A DNA stretch of 64,000 nt from Planktothricoides sp. SR001 (GCF_001276715.1 NZ_LIUQ01000007.1:95692-159691), one strand, 5' to 3'. Counted from the first letter of the stretch, positions 27,786 through 37,740 are shown. Notes: generated by a model not told the origin, from the letters alone. Translations and numbers: made by a program.

Positions 27786-29018
27786 TTAGCTAGAAAATTG
27801 ACCTTCGTCACCGGTCGAACATTGACGAGAATCTTCAATATTCGGTCGCGAGGACTCTGGGGGACGACAGGGGGCGGCGGATTCTATTTCACTCCCCCAC
27901 CAGGTAATCCGACTGGGGATGGGCTTGCGGACTGGGGATAAACCGGGCAGCATATCCGTCAGTTGCAAAGCATCCAAAGCAACCCGTTTAGATTCTCGGA
28001 GTTTATGCCAGACCGAACGAGACATCAACATCGTATGTTCAATGCGTTCCGCCCGGATTTGTTCTAAATACTCTTCTCGTTCCGGTTGATAATCTGCGGA
28101 AGCCAGTTGGAGTGACTGCGGGGGCAAATCTTTGGCAATGCGGGCCATTTGCGAGAGAATTTCTGGATATAGCCAGGTATAAGCGGGATGAACGGTTAAA
28201 CTACCTCGGTGGGCAAAAGAGCCATCTTTACATAAGCGCAGTTGAAAATGACCGATCGCGGCTTTGCGCTGGGGTTCAAACACATAACCACTCACCACTT
28301 CGGTGCGATCGAGCCATTGGCGGATCCCTTGGAGGATGGCTTGGAAAAAACTGGTTTGAAAGTCACTTTTATGGCGTTCAAACACTTGACGCACCAGAGG
28401 GGGCATCGCGGCGATATCCAGTTGACAGAGTAAATGAGCATCCGCATTGCTCACAGGCAACAAGTTCGGTAAGTCCGGTTCCCGCTGGGTTAACTGAGTC
28501 AACAACTCAGGCGCGATCGCCCAATAAGTCATCTGGGCTAACGGTTGAAACCCATTATGACGATACAAGGCCAAAGCATCCTTATCATTCACATTCACTT
28601 CCAACAACCACATCCGGGCTTCCCAAATTGCTTCTAAGCAGTGGCGCAACAGCATCGAACCAATCAATAAATGGTCTGCGCCAGGATCCACCACAACTCT
28701 TTCAACCCGCCAAGTGCTGCGGGTACTATTAAACGGCGCAATCTGAATCAATCCCAAAATTTGGTTATCTCGTTCAGCCACCCGCGCACATAATAGGTGC
28801 TGCAAAGGATTGGGAAATAAACTGAATAACCTAAGCAACCCATACCAAGTGCGAATCGGTTGGAATTGCCGGTGAATATCTAGAGAACATTTTTCAATGG
28901 AACAGCTAGGAGTTTCTAGCTCAATGCCGATTTGCAGTAGATGCTCTACCGCTTCGAGATCCCTTTGTTGTAAAGGACGAATCGTGACATTTCGATTTCG
29001 ATGAAGACTGACACTCAT
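27786..29018 (-). CDS. GNAT family N-acetyltransferase
   Basis: A 410-aa protein. A GNAT domain covers about residues 10-165 (NVTIRPLQQRDLEAVEHLL, QILGLIQIAPFNSTRSTWRVERVVVDP, MLLRHCLEAI, then LEVNVNDKDALALYRHNGFQPL). The C-terminal ~230 residues hold a second, weaker GNAT-like fold (AAIGHFQLRLCKDG, LTVHPAYTWLYPEILSQM). Such two-part proteins are widespread in cyanobacteria. The substrate is unknown. It ends 107 bp from ruvX on the same strand. Confidence 0.82.
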   Translation of the reverse strand: MSVSLHRNRNVTIRPLQQRDLEAVEHLLQIGIELETPSCSIEKCSLDIHRQFQPIRTWYGLLRLFSLFPNPLQHLLCARVAERDNQILGLIQIAPFNSTRSTWRVERVVVDPGADHLLIGSMLLRHCLEAIWEARMWLLEVNVNDKDALALYRHNGFQPLAQMTYWAIAPELLTQLTQREPDLPNLLPVSNADAHLLCQLDIAAMPPLVRQVFERHKSDFQTSFFQAILQGIRQWLDRTEVVSGYVFEPQRKAAIGHFQLRLCKDGSFAHRGSLTVHPAYTWLYPEILSQMARIAKDLPPQSLQLASADYQPEREEYLEQIRAERIEHTMLMSRSVWHKLRESKRVALDALQLTDMLPGLSPVRKPIPSRITWWGSEIESAAPCRPPESSRPNIEDSRQCSTGDEGQFSS

Positions 29019-29228
29019 ATTGATTTAGGGAGAAAGATTATAAAGGTAAGATTTTAGGGCGCGATCGCTGCCGCACAAAACCGATAGTGACAAAGGATCG
29101 GTGCGGCTTTCTGATGTTCCCAGTGAGACAATTTTGGCCAATTTTCTTTTTTTTCCGGGGTTAGACCATGCCTAACCCCGATCGGCTTGCTTCAAGACGT
29201 GATTTCCTTAGAGCAATCCTCAGAGCAA

Positions 29229-30410
29229 TTAAGCAGTCTGGCGAATTAACACAACCGGAGTTTGTTCGTTACCATTGCCTGCGGGATTATTTCTTAAAGC
29301 GGCTTCTAAGAAGTCAGAGGAAATATCAGAGGTTGCTGCCAATATCTTAACTGCTTTCAAGTCGTTCACATCGACGATCGCCGCTGAAATATCAGTTTCT
29401 CGTTTAATTCGATCCACCACTTGCTGGGGATTTTCCGGGCCGAGGACAATAAATTGATCGTAAGGCGGCAAAGTGCCGGTGACATCATCGATTAAACGGG
29501 CTTGTTCCCCAGCTAACTGGTAAAAAGCGCCACGATAACCAAATACCCTGGCGATCGCCCCACCAACAAAGGCCAAAAATACTCGCACCGGGCCTACCAC
29601 ATCTACCAAAGACTGTAACCCACAAGCGGTAGCTAAACTGGAAGTGGGTAAGAAAAAATAACATAATCGTTTAGCCACAAATCCGGGCTTAACTTGACTG
29701 GGATCTCGCCACCGTCCTTGCATAATCGCCACGGGAGTTTCCCCAATTGCCACAATATCTCCCGGTTTAGCATGAGGCAGGACATATCGCTTCACCACCC
29801 CCACCGGATCGTCGGAATTGGTCAGCAAATGAGTTTTCACCGGCAACACTTGACCCTTGGCTGCGGGAACTTCTCGCCACGCCGGATTTTCTGCCGGATT
29901 GGGAAACTTTAACGGCACAATAATATGTTTAACCTTGGGAATGCGTCCTTCGGGGCCATAAGTCAGGTAATTAATTTTGATCCAAGCGGTTTGCAGATCG
30001 CTGAGATTCTCCCCTTGAATATCAATCGTAACCGACATTTGCGTGATTTTACGCACTTTAACAATATAGGCATCCCAATAGCCATCAGCCCGGGCTGGGG
30101 TATCTGGATGCATCGATTTCACGTGAGTCTGAGTCTGAATTTTCGTCAAACTGCCCTCAGACAGTAACGTCACCTCCGCAGACACTTGGGGCAGCATAAT
30201 TTCCAAGTTGGGCGTCAGGTTGCGAAACTCCATTACCCCCACTAATTGCCAATGCTGGGGAGACAAGGTTTCTTGTTGCCATAAGCCGGTGGTCAGTTCT
30301 AAATCATTCCCCGGTCGGCGGCGGTATTGCAACTCTAGGGACACACCAGCGACACCGAGCACGAGGGCTGCCGCACCTAATCCCAGTCCAATTGTTTCTG
30401 CGATCGCCAC
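29229..30410 (-). CDS. F420-0:gamma-glutamyl ligase-like membrane protein
   Basis: About 393 aa from GTG 30410, chosen because a strong GGAGG site lies 5-8 bp upstream; the frame extends to 30482. An N-terminal hydrophobic helix (LGLGAAALVLGVAGVSLEL) is followed by a beta-rich domain of ~170 aa. The C-terminal half (VVKRYVLPHAKPGDIVAIGET, SLVDVVGPVRVFLAFVGGAIARVFG, DDVTGTLPPYDQFIVLGPENP) resembles CofE/F420-0 glutamyl ligase-like proteins. Cyanobacteria lack classical F420 use in this form, so the true reaction is unknown. Confidence 0.7.
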   Translation of the reverse strand: MAIAETIGLGLGAAALVLGVAGVSLELQYRRRPGNDLELTTGLWQQETLSPQHWQLVGVMEFRNLTPNLEIMLPQVSAEVTLLSEGSLTKIQTQTHVKSMHPDTPARADGYWDAYIVKVRKITQMSVTIDIQGENLSDLQTAWIKINYLTYGPEGRIPKVKHIIVPLKFPNPAENPAWREVPAAKGQVLPVKTHLLTNSDDPVGVVKRYVLPHAKPGDIVAIGETPVAIMQGRWRDPSQVKPGFVAKRLCYFFLPTSSLATACGLQSLVDVVGPVRVFLAFVGGAIARVFGYRGAFYQLAGEQARLIDDVTGTLPPYDQFIVLGPENPQQVVDRIKRETDISAAIVDVNDLKAVKILAATSDISSDFLEAALRNNPAGNGNEQTPVVLIRQTA

Positions 30411-30482
30411 AAATCCTCCAAAAATAAACTCAAAATTACATAATGAGTTTATTATGCTTGCATCACCACAGGATTTCCGCAA

Positions 30483-30632
30483 GATTCGTTATTCGTTATT
30501 TGTTGTTCGTTGTTCGTTATTCGTTATTTGTTGGTTGTTGTTCGTTATTTGTTGGTTGTTGTTCGTTATTCGTTATTCTCGCTTTATAACAACAACCAAC
30601 AACCAACAACCAACAACCAACAACCAACCACT
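30483..30632. repeat. GTTCGTTATTCG simple repeat pair
   Basis: A TTGTTCGTTATTCGTTATT-type run on one side and an AACAACCAACAACC run on the other could pair in a long imperfect hairpin between two minus-strand genes. No coding signal. Confidence 0.6.
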
Positions 30633-31220
30633 TTACATTAAAAAGTTTTGTGTCACCGTCAGGCAGCCAGATTTGATCTCAACGGTAAACTCTTCTCCTC
30701 GTTCAACCGTAAACTCCAATTGAATCACCTCACTGGTCTGATGGGCGATCGCGCAACCGAGAACGACTCCCAAAGGAGAAAGCACAGTCATCAGCAGGTT
30801 TTCTGGGAGATAATGTAAATCCGTCCCATGAACTTGTAAAAGAATGCTGGTTTTTGTCGAGGACTCGTTTTTCAGCGTGACAATTAGGGCAACTTGAGAT
30901 TCCAGGTCAATCAACTTGGCGCGTTTTACCCCAGCGGTTTGTAAAGAAATCTTGGTGGCTGCGGGGTCAAAAATCTCCTCAATTGAATGCCAATCAGGTT
31001 CAAAAACATTGTGAAACCACTGCCGAAGTCTGACGGGCAACTCGGTGACATCCTCACCCCAATTTTCTAGCCAATCGCTTTCGACATCTTCAACATAAAG
31101 ATTGACATAATCAAAGCCAGAGTTAATTCTTTCTTGCTGTAATTTCTCTGCATCTTGTAGTAAATGCCAAATTCTCTCCAGTCTGTCTTTATTGCTGAGA
31201 TTGCTAGTAGTTATGCTCAT
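30633..31220 (-). CDS. DUF1822-like protein
   Basis: A 195-aa soluble protein. The C-terminal 60 residues (YLPENLLMTVLSPLGVV, IQLEFTVERGEEFTVEIKSG) closely fit the end of cyanobacterial DUF1822 proteins, in which a beta-sandwich ends with this pattern. The N-terminal half is shorter than usual and does not obviously match. It lies 54 bp downstream of the next gene, so the two are probably one operon. DUF1822 genes often sit near signalling or conflict genes, but the function is unknown. Confidence 0.65.
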   Translation of the reverse strand: MSITTSNLSNKDRLERIWHLLQDAEKLQQERINSGFDYVNLYVEDVESDWLENWGEDVTELPVRLRQWFHNVFEPDWHSIEEIFDPAATKISLQTAGVKRAKLIDLESQVALIVTLKNESSTKTSILLQVHGTDLHYLPENLLMTVLSPLGVVLGCAIAHQTSEVIQLEFTVERGEEFTVEIKSGCLTVTQNFLM

Positions 31221-31274
31221 GGATGGCTTTTTTCAACAGTTATAATGTTTTTATTTTTTGTTTTTTATTTGAAT

Positions 31275-31973
31275 TCACTTGTTAAAAGTGAATTTTAAGT
31301 AATTTTGCTTGGGCAAATTTTTACTATTATATAAAACTAAGTTGACCACTTGAACAATGAACTCCTCCTGACTGGGATTAAAACTAATAAATAACCCGCG
31401 TTCTATGTTCCACTGGCGTAAAGTATATTCCCATTTATCATATTTCATTTGAGAATATTCATCAGAAACCGTGGTAATTTGAACACAGAGGGGCTGGCCT
31501 TTCTCACTACTGACAATCACATCAGTGGCCATAGAAAAATCAGCAATATAGCGATGAACAACGTTGCCGTGACGCTGTTGAATTTGATCCGCGATCGCCT
31601 TAATCAATTCAGTATCCGTGGGATTAAATTCTCCCGATCTTAATTTTTGTTTCCAAATATAAAATTTTTGATCGCGATCGCGAAACCAGGTGGGAAATAG
31701 CTCTTCATACCAATATCTTACCGTAGGAGTTAGCTGATCTAAAAAACATTTTCTTTCATCAGGATTTAGGACTTCCAACTCTAACCAAATTTCTGCATCC
31801 TTAGTCAGTTCTAGGAGAAATCCCATTAAAAATTTTTTTTGCAGCAGGTAACCGGACTTGATGTCTTTAATCCAGCGCCAGATTTCCTCTAGCCGTTTGG
31901 CGAGAATTGGCTCCACGACCGAGGCTAGTTTAATCAGTTGTTTGAGTTTCGGTTCGATCTCCCTGGCCTGCAA
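31275..31973 (-). CDS. Hypothetical protein with PD-(D/E)XK-like core
   Basis: A 232-aa protein. Residues ~1-90 are helical. Residues ~140-215 read as a restriction-endonuclease-like core: YIADFSMATDVIV (beta strand with Asp), PLCVQITTV (position of the E-x-K strand, here Q-I-T), then KWEYTLRQWNIERGLFISF. With Gln and Thr in the place of the acid and Lys, it may be inactive or use another site. It is upstream of and close to the DUF1822-like gene. The fold call is from pattern only. Confidence 0.55.
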   Translation of the reverse strand: MQAREIEPKLKQLIKLASVVEPILAKRLEEIWRWIKDIKSGYLLQKKFLMGFLLELTKDAEIWLELEVLNPDERKCFLDQLTPTVRYWYEELFPTWFRDRDQKFYIWKQKLRSGEFNPTDTELIKAIADQIQQRHGNVVHRYIADFSMATDVIVSSEKGQPLCVQITTVSDEYSQMKYDKWEYTLRQWNIERGLFISFNPSQEEFIVQVVNLVLYNSKNLPKQNYLKFTFNK

Positions 31974-32472
31974 ACCATATCCCCCTGAAAATAGGTAAGT
32001 TTTTTTCCTGTCTAACTTGTATCATATTACACTTCCGTTGCCAAGAGAGTAATTTTTGCGTTGCGGCGATCGGCCTTTGACCAACAATGCATCAAACATT
32101 AATCAAAAATTCATCAAAAATTAATGTTTGATTAATTTTTATCGAGGGAAGACAGCGGTTCCTCTTGGTTGCTCTTCGCTTCACGCCCGATCCCCAGAGG
32201 CTACAGATTGAGAAATTCGGCCAAGTCGAACAGGGAGATGGGGAGAATGGCAGTGGGCTAATCCCGCCCCAGCTTAAAAAGGCAGGTTGGCGGGATCGTC
32301 TTGTTCCGTTTCACTGCCGATGAATTCGCGGGGCTGAATCAATCAAAAACTCCGGGACAACTAACAAAGGACTAGACGCGATCGCCAGTCTTTATGTTGC
32401 GACATCTGGCGACCTAGCAAGACATGAATCGGACGTAGCAGGACATCCGCCCACGGCAGCAAATATCTCAGA
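31974..32472. other. Intergenic with one long hairpin
   Basis: Perfect 11-bp arms CAAACATTAAT and ATTAATGTTTG at 32093-32103 and 32120-32130, followed by ATTAATTTTT, look like a terminator for plus-strand reading, though no plus-strand gene lies upstream nearby. Nothing else recognised. Confidence 0.5.
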
Positions 32473-34263
32473 TTATTTCTTGCCTTTCTTCATTTTAAAA
32501 TAATCTTCCATAACTTGCAGTGCCTTGGGTGCGGCAAAACCGCCGCCACCACCGCCAGAATTTTGCCCAAAAACCACCACCACAATTTCTGGTTTGTCAT
32601 AAGGGGCATAACCGCCATACCAAGCATGGGATAGACGGGGCGGATCTTCAGCCGTACCTGTCTTCCCCGCATTTGGGGGAATCGTGGGTACATTCATCAC
32701 CTGACCTGTTCCTGATGTCACCACCTGTCGCAAACCAGATTGCAAAACGTTCACCGCGTCCTTACTTAATCCAACAGACCGCCGATTTTTTTTCGCTTCT
32801 GGATTATCCTTAAGCAAGTGAGGTTGCACCAGATAGCCGCCATTAGCCGGGACTGCATTCATCAAGGCTACTTGCAGAGGGGTAGCCAGCAGAAACCCTT
32901 GACCAATAGACATATTGACCGTATCCCCTTCAAACCAACCTTCACCGATGTTTTCAGTTTTCCAGGCATCATCCGCCACCAGTCCGGGGTCTTCTTCGGC
33001 GGCCAACTCGATGCCGGTTTTCGAGCCAAAACCAAACTTGCGGGTCCATTCAATCAGCGTTGGCCCACCGATAGTCATGCCCACTTGATAAAAGAAAGTA
33101 TCACTACTCCAAGCCATCGCTCCATCAAATCCTAAAGGGCCAAAACCAGCCTGGTTCCAATCCCAAAACTGGATGCCGCCAGCAATAATGTACGGATAAG
33201 TGGGTAGCACCGTATAGGGATCAAACTTGCCAGACTTGAGGGCGGCAACGGTGGTAATAATTTTAAAGGTGCTGGCAGGGGGGAAGCCTCGCAAAGCCCG
33301 ATTGACAAATGGGTGATCGGATCCTTGAACTTGTTGCCAAATTTCTTCGGTCACAGGTTGAGAGAACACATTCGGGTCATAGACCGGGCGGCTGACCATC
33401 GCTAAAATCGCCCCATCGTTCGGATCCATGACTACAATGGCTCCCTGGGTATCGCCCAGGGCTTTTTCGGCGGCCCTTTGGATATCCAGGTCAATGGTCA
33501 AAGTCACATCTTGTCCAGCTTGGGCGGGTTCTTCACCCAAAAACTTGATAATTTGACCCATATTATCCACTTCTACGCGCCGACCACCCCATTTACCTCG
33601 CAATTTCTGCTCTAAACCAGCTTCAACCCCTAACTGACCAATAATGTCACCCAGACGATATCCTTTGGGTTTAAGTTCAACTAAAGATACTTCATCCACT
33701 TCGCCGGTATAACCTAAAACATGAGCCGCCAGAGTGCCGTTGGGATAGTAACGGAGGGCTTCATATTCCACGTCTACTCCGGGTAATTCATTACTGAATT
33801 CGCCAATTAAGGTGGCTTGTTCCGCTGTCAAACCCCTGGCGATGCGGATTTGCTGCGTAGAGTCATAGCCATTTTCGGCTCTTTCGATCAGTTTAGATAA
33901 CTCAGTGTCAGGGATATTCAGAATTTGAGAGATGCGTTTAAGAATGGGCTGCCATTCTTCGCGACTGTGGGATCTCGGCCAAACAAATAGCGCTTTGGAT
34001 AGCCGAGAAGTCGCCATAATTCTGCCTTTCCGGTCGAATATATTGCCTCTGGCTGGTTGTTTGGCAATTAGACGAATCCGGTTTTGATCGGCCACTGCTC
34101 GAAAGCGATCGCCTTCGACTAATTGCAAATAGGCTAAACGCCAGACAATGCCACCAAACAGCATTAAACTTACCAGTCCCATGATCACAAAAGACTGATA
34201 ATGTTGTCCGACGGTACGAAGTTTAGATTTCTGGCGATCTGAGTAAAACTGCATCAAGGTCAT
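32473..34263 (-). CDS. mrdA: Penicillin-binding protein 2
   Basis: About 596 aa from ATG 34263 (the frame opens with TTG at 34284). One membrane helix near residues 20-42, then the PBP dimerisation region (IRLIAKQPARGNIFDRKGRIMA) and the transpeptidase domain: active-site PPASTFK (S-T-F-K), WSSDTFF (the SxN-type motif) and KTGTAE. Length and motifs fit the elongation-type transpeptidase PBP2. Two Gly-rich stretches near the end (NSGGGGGGFAA) are unusual. It cross-links peptidoglycan during cell elongation. Confidence 0.92.
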   Translation of the reverse strand: MTLMQFYSDRQKSKLRTVGQHYQSFVIMGLVSLMLFGGIVWRLAYLQLVEGDRFRAVADQNRIRLIAKQPARGNIFDRKGRIMATSRLSKALFVWPRSHSREEWQPILKRISQILNIPDTELSKLIERAENGYDSTQQIRIARGLTAEQATLIGEFSNELPGVDVEYEALRYYPNGTLAAHVLGYTGEVDEVSLVELKPKGYRLGDIIGQLGVEAGLEQKLRGKWGGRRVEVDNMGQIIKFLGEEPAQAGQDVTLTIDLDIQRAAEKALGDTQGAIVVMDPNDGAILAMVSRPVYDPNVFSQPVTEEIWQQVQGSDHPFVNRALRGFPPASTFKIITTVAALKSGKFDPYTVLPTYPYIIAGGIQFWDWNQAGFGPLGFDGAMAWSSDTFFYQVGMTIGGPTLIEWTRKFGFGSKTGIELAAEEDPGLVADDAWKTENIGEGWFEGDTVNMSIGQGFLLATPLQVALMNAVPANGGYLVQPHLLKDNPEAKKNRRSVGLSKDAVNVLQSGLRQVVTSGTGQVMNVPTIPPNAGKTGTAEDPPRLSHAWYGGYAPYDKPEIVVVVFGQNSGGGGGGFAAPKALQVMEDYFKMKKGKK

Positions 34264-34843
34264 AATTATGGCTATTTGCGGCAATTATTGCATATCCTTC
34301 TTTAGGTTATGGTAAATAACAGCTATTGTTGGCTGATTTTAGTCAGAAGTTGAAGGGTTGATCTTCTGACTTTTAGGGGACGACCAGAAGTGGCTTAGGC
34401 ACGGCTTAACCCACTTTGGCAGCGGGCGATTCCGCGTGCATATCGGATCCCGAAGCGGGAATCCCGCCATAAGCTAGAGAGAGATTCATCAGTGATTCCT
34501 GGAGAGGGCAATCTTCCCATTCGTTTCTTGGCTTTCCAGTTCAGGAAAAAATCGGCGATCGCTCTTCCCCATATCTGAAGGCATCCATTACTAATCCATT
34601 ACTAATCCATTACTATTTACTAAAATGCAATGAAAAAATTTGAACAGAGATTAAAATTTCCAGAAAGAGATTCGATCGCGAATTCCGATCGGCTCGGTAG
34701 ACCTGAGTCCAACTTGGGAATCCAGAGATAGGGAGAATTCTCTCCCCATCTCTGGATGTCAGCGATAGAATCAAGCCAATTATAAGTTATAAACCAATCA
34801 GGCTAACTCAAACATTACAGGGGTAAAATTGGGCGGAAATGCC
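34264..34843. other. Divergent intergenic region
   Basis: About 550 bp between mrdA and potA. I see short direct repeats ATTACTAATCC at about 34588-34612 and an imperfect palindrome around TCTCTGGATT/GAGAATTCTC near 34716-34755, but no gene. It must hold promoters for both flanking genes. Confidence 0.5.
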
Positions 34844-35998
34844 ATGAGTTTTTCAACTGCTGCTACACAACCATCAGACACCACACGGCAGGAAACGGCC
34901 TTGGACGTGGAACTGCGGAAAGTTTTTAAGGTGTTTGATGGCAATACCGTTGTCCGGGCTGTAGACCTGGATATTCGTCGAGGGGAGTTTTTTAGTATTC
35001 TGGGATCTTCTGGCTGTGGGAAAACCACAACCCTGCGTTTAATTGCCGGGTTTGAAACTCCTTCCGCTGGAGAGGTACTCATTCGGGGCAAGTCAATGAC
35101 CCAAGTGCCTCCTTATCAAAGACCTGTCAACACCGTATTTCAAAGTTATGCCCTGTTTAATCACATGAGCGTAGCGGAAAATATTGCTTTTGGATTACGG
35201 ATTAAACGCTTGGGCAAAGCGGAAATTGAAGACCGGGTTCGGCAAGCGCTGAAATTAGTCAAAATGGAAGAATTTGCTAACCGGGTTCCCACTTCCCTCT
35301 CAGGAGGTCAGCAGCAACGGGTCGCTTTAGCCAGAGCACTGGTAAATCGACCAGCGGTGATTTTACTGGATGAACCCCTCGGCGCTTTGGATTTGAAGCT
35401 GCGGAAAGAGATGCAAGTGGAATTATCCAATTTACATAAAGATTTGGGCTTAACTTTTGTGATGGTGACGCACGATCAACAAGAAGCCCTGAGTCTTTCC
35501 GATCGCATTGCGGTAATGCGTCAAGGTCGGGTTGAGCAAATTGGTTCACCGACGGAAATCTATGAACGGCCCAAAACAACTTTTGTGGCGGATTTTATCG
35601 GCGATACTAATTTGCTGGAAGGGCGGATCGAATGTGCCGAAAGCGCATCTGCGCCGCCTCGCGAACGCACCAATTTACAAATCCGCACCAATAGCAACCT
35701 GAAAATTGGGGTACAAACCTTAGAACCCTGGAGTCATTCAGGAACTCAGGTTGCTGTGAGCGTGCGACCGGAACGGATTCAATTGAGTCTGTATGAACCG
35801 GAAAACCAAATCAATTGTTTTGAAGCCCGCCTGGAACATATTATGTATCTGGGAACCCATGTGCATTATGTGGTGAAGTTAACTTCAGGGGATCGGCTAA
35901 CAATTATGCAACCGAACACCCTGGGTAGCTTGCCAGAATTACACACGCGGATTTATGTTCACTGGTCGCCAACGGACTGTATTGCGATCGCCCAATAG
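34844..35998 (+). CDS. potA: Spermidine/putrescine ABC importer ATPase
   Basis: A 384-aa ATPase from ATG 34844 (frame opens with TTG 34829). Walker A is GSSGCGKTT, signature LSGGQQQRVALARAL, Walker B VILLDEPLGALD, H-loop VMVTHDQQEAL, then a TOBE domain from about residue 270 (VAVSVRPERIQLS). Order and length match PotA. The segment SASAPPRERT at about residues 267-276 is encoded by a dispersed repeat (35643-35669, with CGCGAACGCACC) that appears inserted in frame at the start of the TOBE part. It heads the pot locus. Confidence 0.9.
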   Translation: MSFSTAATQPSDTTRQETALDVELRKVFKVFDGNTVVRAVDLDIRRGEFFSILGSSGCGKTTTLRLIAGFETPSAGEVLIRGKSMTQVPPYQRPVNTVFQSYALFNHMSVAENIAFGLRIKRLGKAEIEDRVRQALKLVKMEEFANRVPTSLSGGQQQRVALARALVNRPAVILLDEPLGALDLKLRKEMQVELSNLHKDLGLTFVMVTHDQQEALSLSDRIAVMRQGRVEQIGSPTEIYERPKTTFVADFIGDTNLLEGRIECAESASAPPRERTNLQIRTNSNLKIGVQTLEPWSHSGTQVAVSVRPERIQLSLYEPENQINCFEARLEHIMYLGTHVHYVVKLTSGDRLTIMQPNTLGSLPELHTRIYVHWSPTDCIAIAQ

Positions 35999-36063
35999 GG
36001 GGGATTCGGGAATCGCCCCTACATACCACAAAGCAAATCTTGTGAACATTTCAAGACCCAACT

Positions 36064-36471
36064 ATGACAATCAAAGGCTTAAATCAATTACTGGCTGAGT
36101 TGGAATCACACTGCCCCAAACAGGCGATCCTCACCTTTTTGGGCAGTGATGGTCAACCCTTCGTGATTAACCTGTATCGCCAAGGCAACCAAGTCAAATA
36201 TGGAGAGGAAGCATACAGCCAAGAATTATTTCTCAGGCGCATTGATTCCTGTTGCGATTCTGTGGCATCGATCGTATTGCGTTCCTTTACCTCTGAGATC
36301 GATCCGATGACCCAACTGCCCATCAAAGAACTGCGGGGATATTTACTCAAACGTCAGGGCAATCACCTGGAGTTTGAAAAAATTTCTCCAGAAACGATGT
36401 TTGCCTGTCAAAATACTGATGCTCAAACTGGTGAACCACTAGCTTTAGAACAATCAGTACGCTACTGTTGA
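36064..36471 (+). CDS. Conserved-looking unknown protein in the pot locus
   Basis: I do not recognise this 135-aa protein. It has no signal peptide or membrane segment. A beta-rich middle (AILTFLGSDGQPFVINLYRQG, ASIVLRSFTSEIDP, LRGYLLKRQG) and two adjacent cysteines (DSCCDSV) are notable. It sits 65 bp after potA and 148 bp before potD in the same direction, so it probably shares their transcript. A regulatory or accessory role in polyamine uptake is only a position-based guess. Confidence 0.65.
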   Translation: MTIKGLNQLLAELESHCPKQAILTFLGSDGQPFVINLYRQGNQVKYGEEAYSQELFLRRIDSCCDSVASIVLRSFTSEIDPMTQLPIKELRGYLLKRQGNHLEFEKISPETMFACQNTDAQTGEPLALEQSVRYC

Positions 36472-36618
36472 TTCAAACCAATTATGGTCAGATTCTACGG
36501 ATAGATATCACGGGTAGAAATCAAATTCCCCCCCGTACCCCCCAAGAGACGTTTCGCCCTCCGCGATAGCTTCGCTAACGTACCTCCGACGAAATCACAT
36601 AGAACACCTCGCATCTAT

Positions 36619-37740
36619 ATGACTCAAACTCGACGCCAATTTTTACAAAGTTCTGCGGCGGCGCTTTCTAGTATGGCGCTGTCCGGTTGTGGGTGGACTC
36701 TAGGGGGTAATCCCTTTGATGACAGTGGGGATGAGATGACCGGACCGCCGATGACTCAGACCTCAGCCAACGATCTCTATATCTACACTTGGGCCGATTA
36801 CACTGACTCAGAGTTAATCGAAACCTTTAGAAAACAAACCGGCATCAAAGTCATTGTGGATATTTTTGACTCCAATGAAGCGATGCTGGCGAAGGTTCAA
36901 GCGGGCGGTGGTGGAGCCTACAGTATTATTTATCCCTCGGATTCTTGGGTCAAACGGATGGTGGAGTTGAGACTGCTACAACCCCTTGACCACTCTCGAC
37001 TGAAGGGGATAAACAATCTATTTGAGAAGTTTCAAAATCCTGACTACGATCCAGGAAATCGTTACAGTTTACCCTTCACTTGGGGAACCACCGGCTTAAT
37101 TTATAACGCCGAAAAACTTTCCTCTACCCCGAAAGATTGGGACTATCTCTGGGAACACCAAAAAGAATTATCTCGCAAAGTGACTTTGATCAACGATCCG
37201 CGAGAAGTGATAGGGGCATCCCTGCGATCGCTGGGCTACTCCTACAATTCCGAAAACCCCGCAGAAATACAAGCGGCTTATGAAAAATTGCTAAACCTCA
37301 AAGGTACACTGGCCACATTTACCACTGATGGTTGGCGAGATTTAATATTAGCCGGAGACTTAACAATGGCAATGGGTTTTTCCTTTGACGCCCTAAATGT
37401 AGCCAATGAAAACCCAAATTTAAAATATCTGGTGCCTCAAAGTGGTACTTCTTTGTGGATAGATACAATGGTTATTCCCGCCGGGGCGCCGAATGTAGCC
37501 GGAGCTTACAAATGGCTAAACTTCATGTTGCAACCAGAAGTAACCGTATCGCTCTGTGAGCGACTGTATTTTGCCACACCCAATAAGCAGGCTTATGCTC
37601 AATTATCTCAGGATTTACAAGAAAATCCTACCTTGTTCCCCCCTGAATCCGTACTAGAAAAGTGTGAAGGAATTATTCCTTTAAGTATTGAAAAAGAAAA
37701 AACTTATGCCAGGTATTGGATCAAACTAAAAAGCAGCTAA
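36619..37740 (+). CDS. potD: Polyamine-binding lipoprotein
   Basis: A 373-aa periplasmic binding protein. The start TRRQFLQSSAAALSSMAL resembles a Tat signal (RR-x-F-L) and ends in the lipobox LSGC at about residue 24, so it may be exported folded and lipid-anchored. The mature part has the PotD/PotF pattern: LYIYTWADYTDSELIETF, IYPSDSWVKRM, SLPFTWGTTGLIYN. It delivers spermidine or putrescine to PotB/PotC. A short dispersed repeat (GCGATAGCTTCGCTAACG) lies at about 36560 before the gene. Confidence 0.88.
   Translation: MTQTRRQFLQSSAAALSSMALSGCGWTLGGNPFDDSGDEMTGPPMTQTSANDLYIYTWADYTDSELIETFRKQTGIKVIVDIFDSNEAMLAKVQAGGGGAYSIIYPSDSWVKRMVELRLLQPLDHSRLKGINNLFEKFQNPDYDPGNRYSLPFTWGTTGLIYNAEKLSSTPKDWDYLWEHQKELSRKVTLINDPREVIGASLRSLGYSYNSENPAEIQAAYEKLLNLKGTLATFTTDGWRDLILAGDLTMAMGFSFDALNVANENPNLKYLVPQSGTSLWIDTMVIPAGAPNVAGAYKWLNFMLQPEVTVSLCERLYFATPNKQAYAQLSQDLQENPTLFPPESVLEKCEGIIPLSIEKEKTYARYWIKLKSS

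Noticed and set aside
28112..28732. 206-aa plus-strand frame
   Set aside because: It lies entirely antisense to the GNAT gene, which has clear family motifs.
32520..33135. Plus-strand frames opposite mrdA
   Set aside because: Shadows of PBP2, which carries all transpeptidase motifs.
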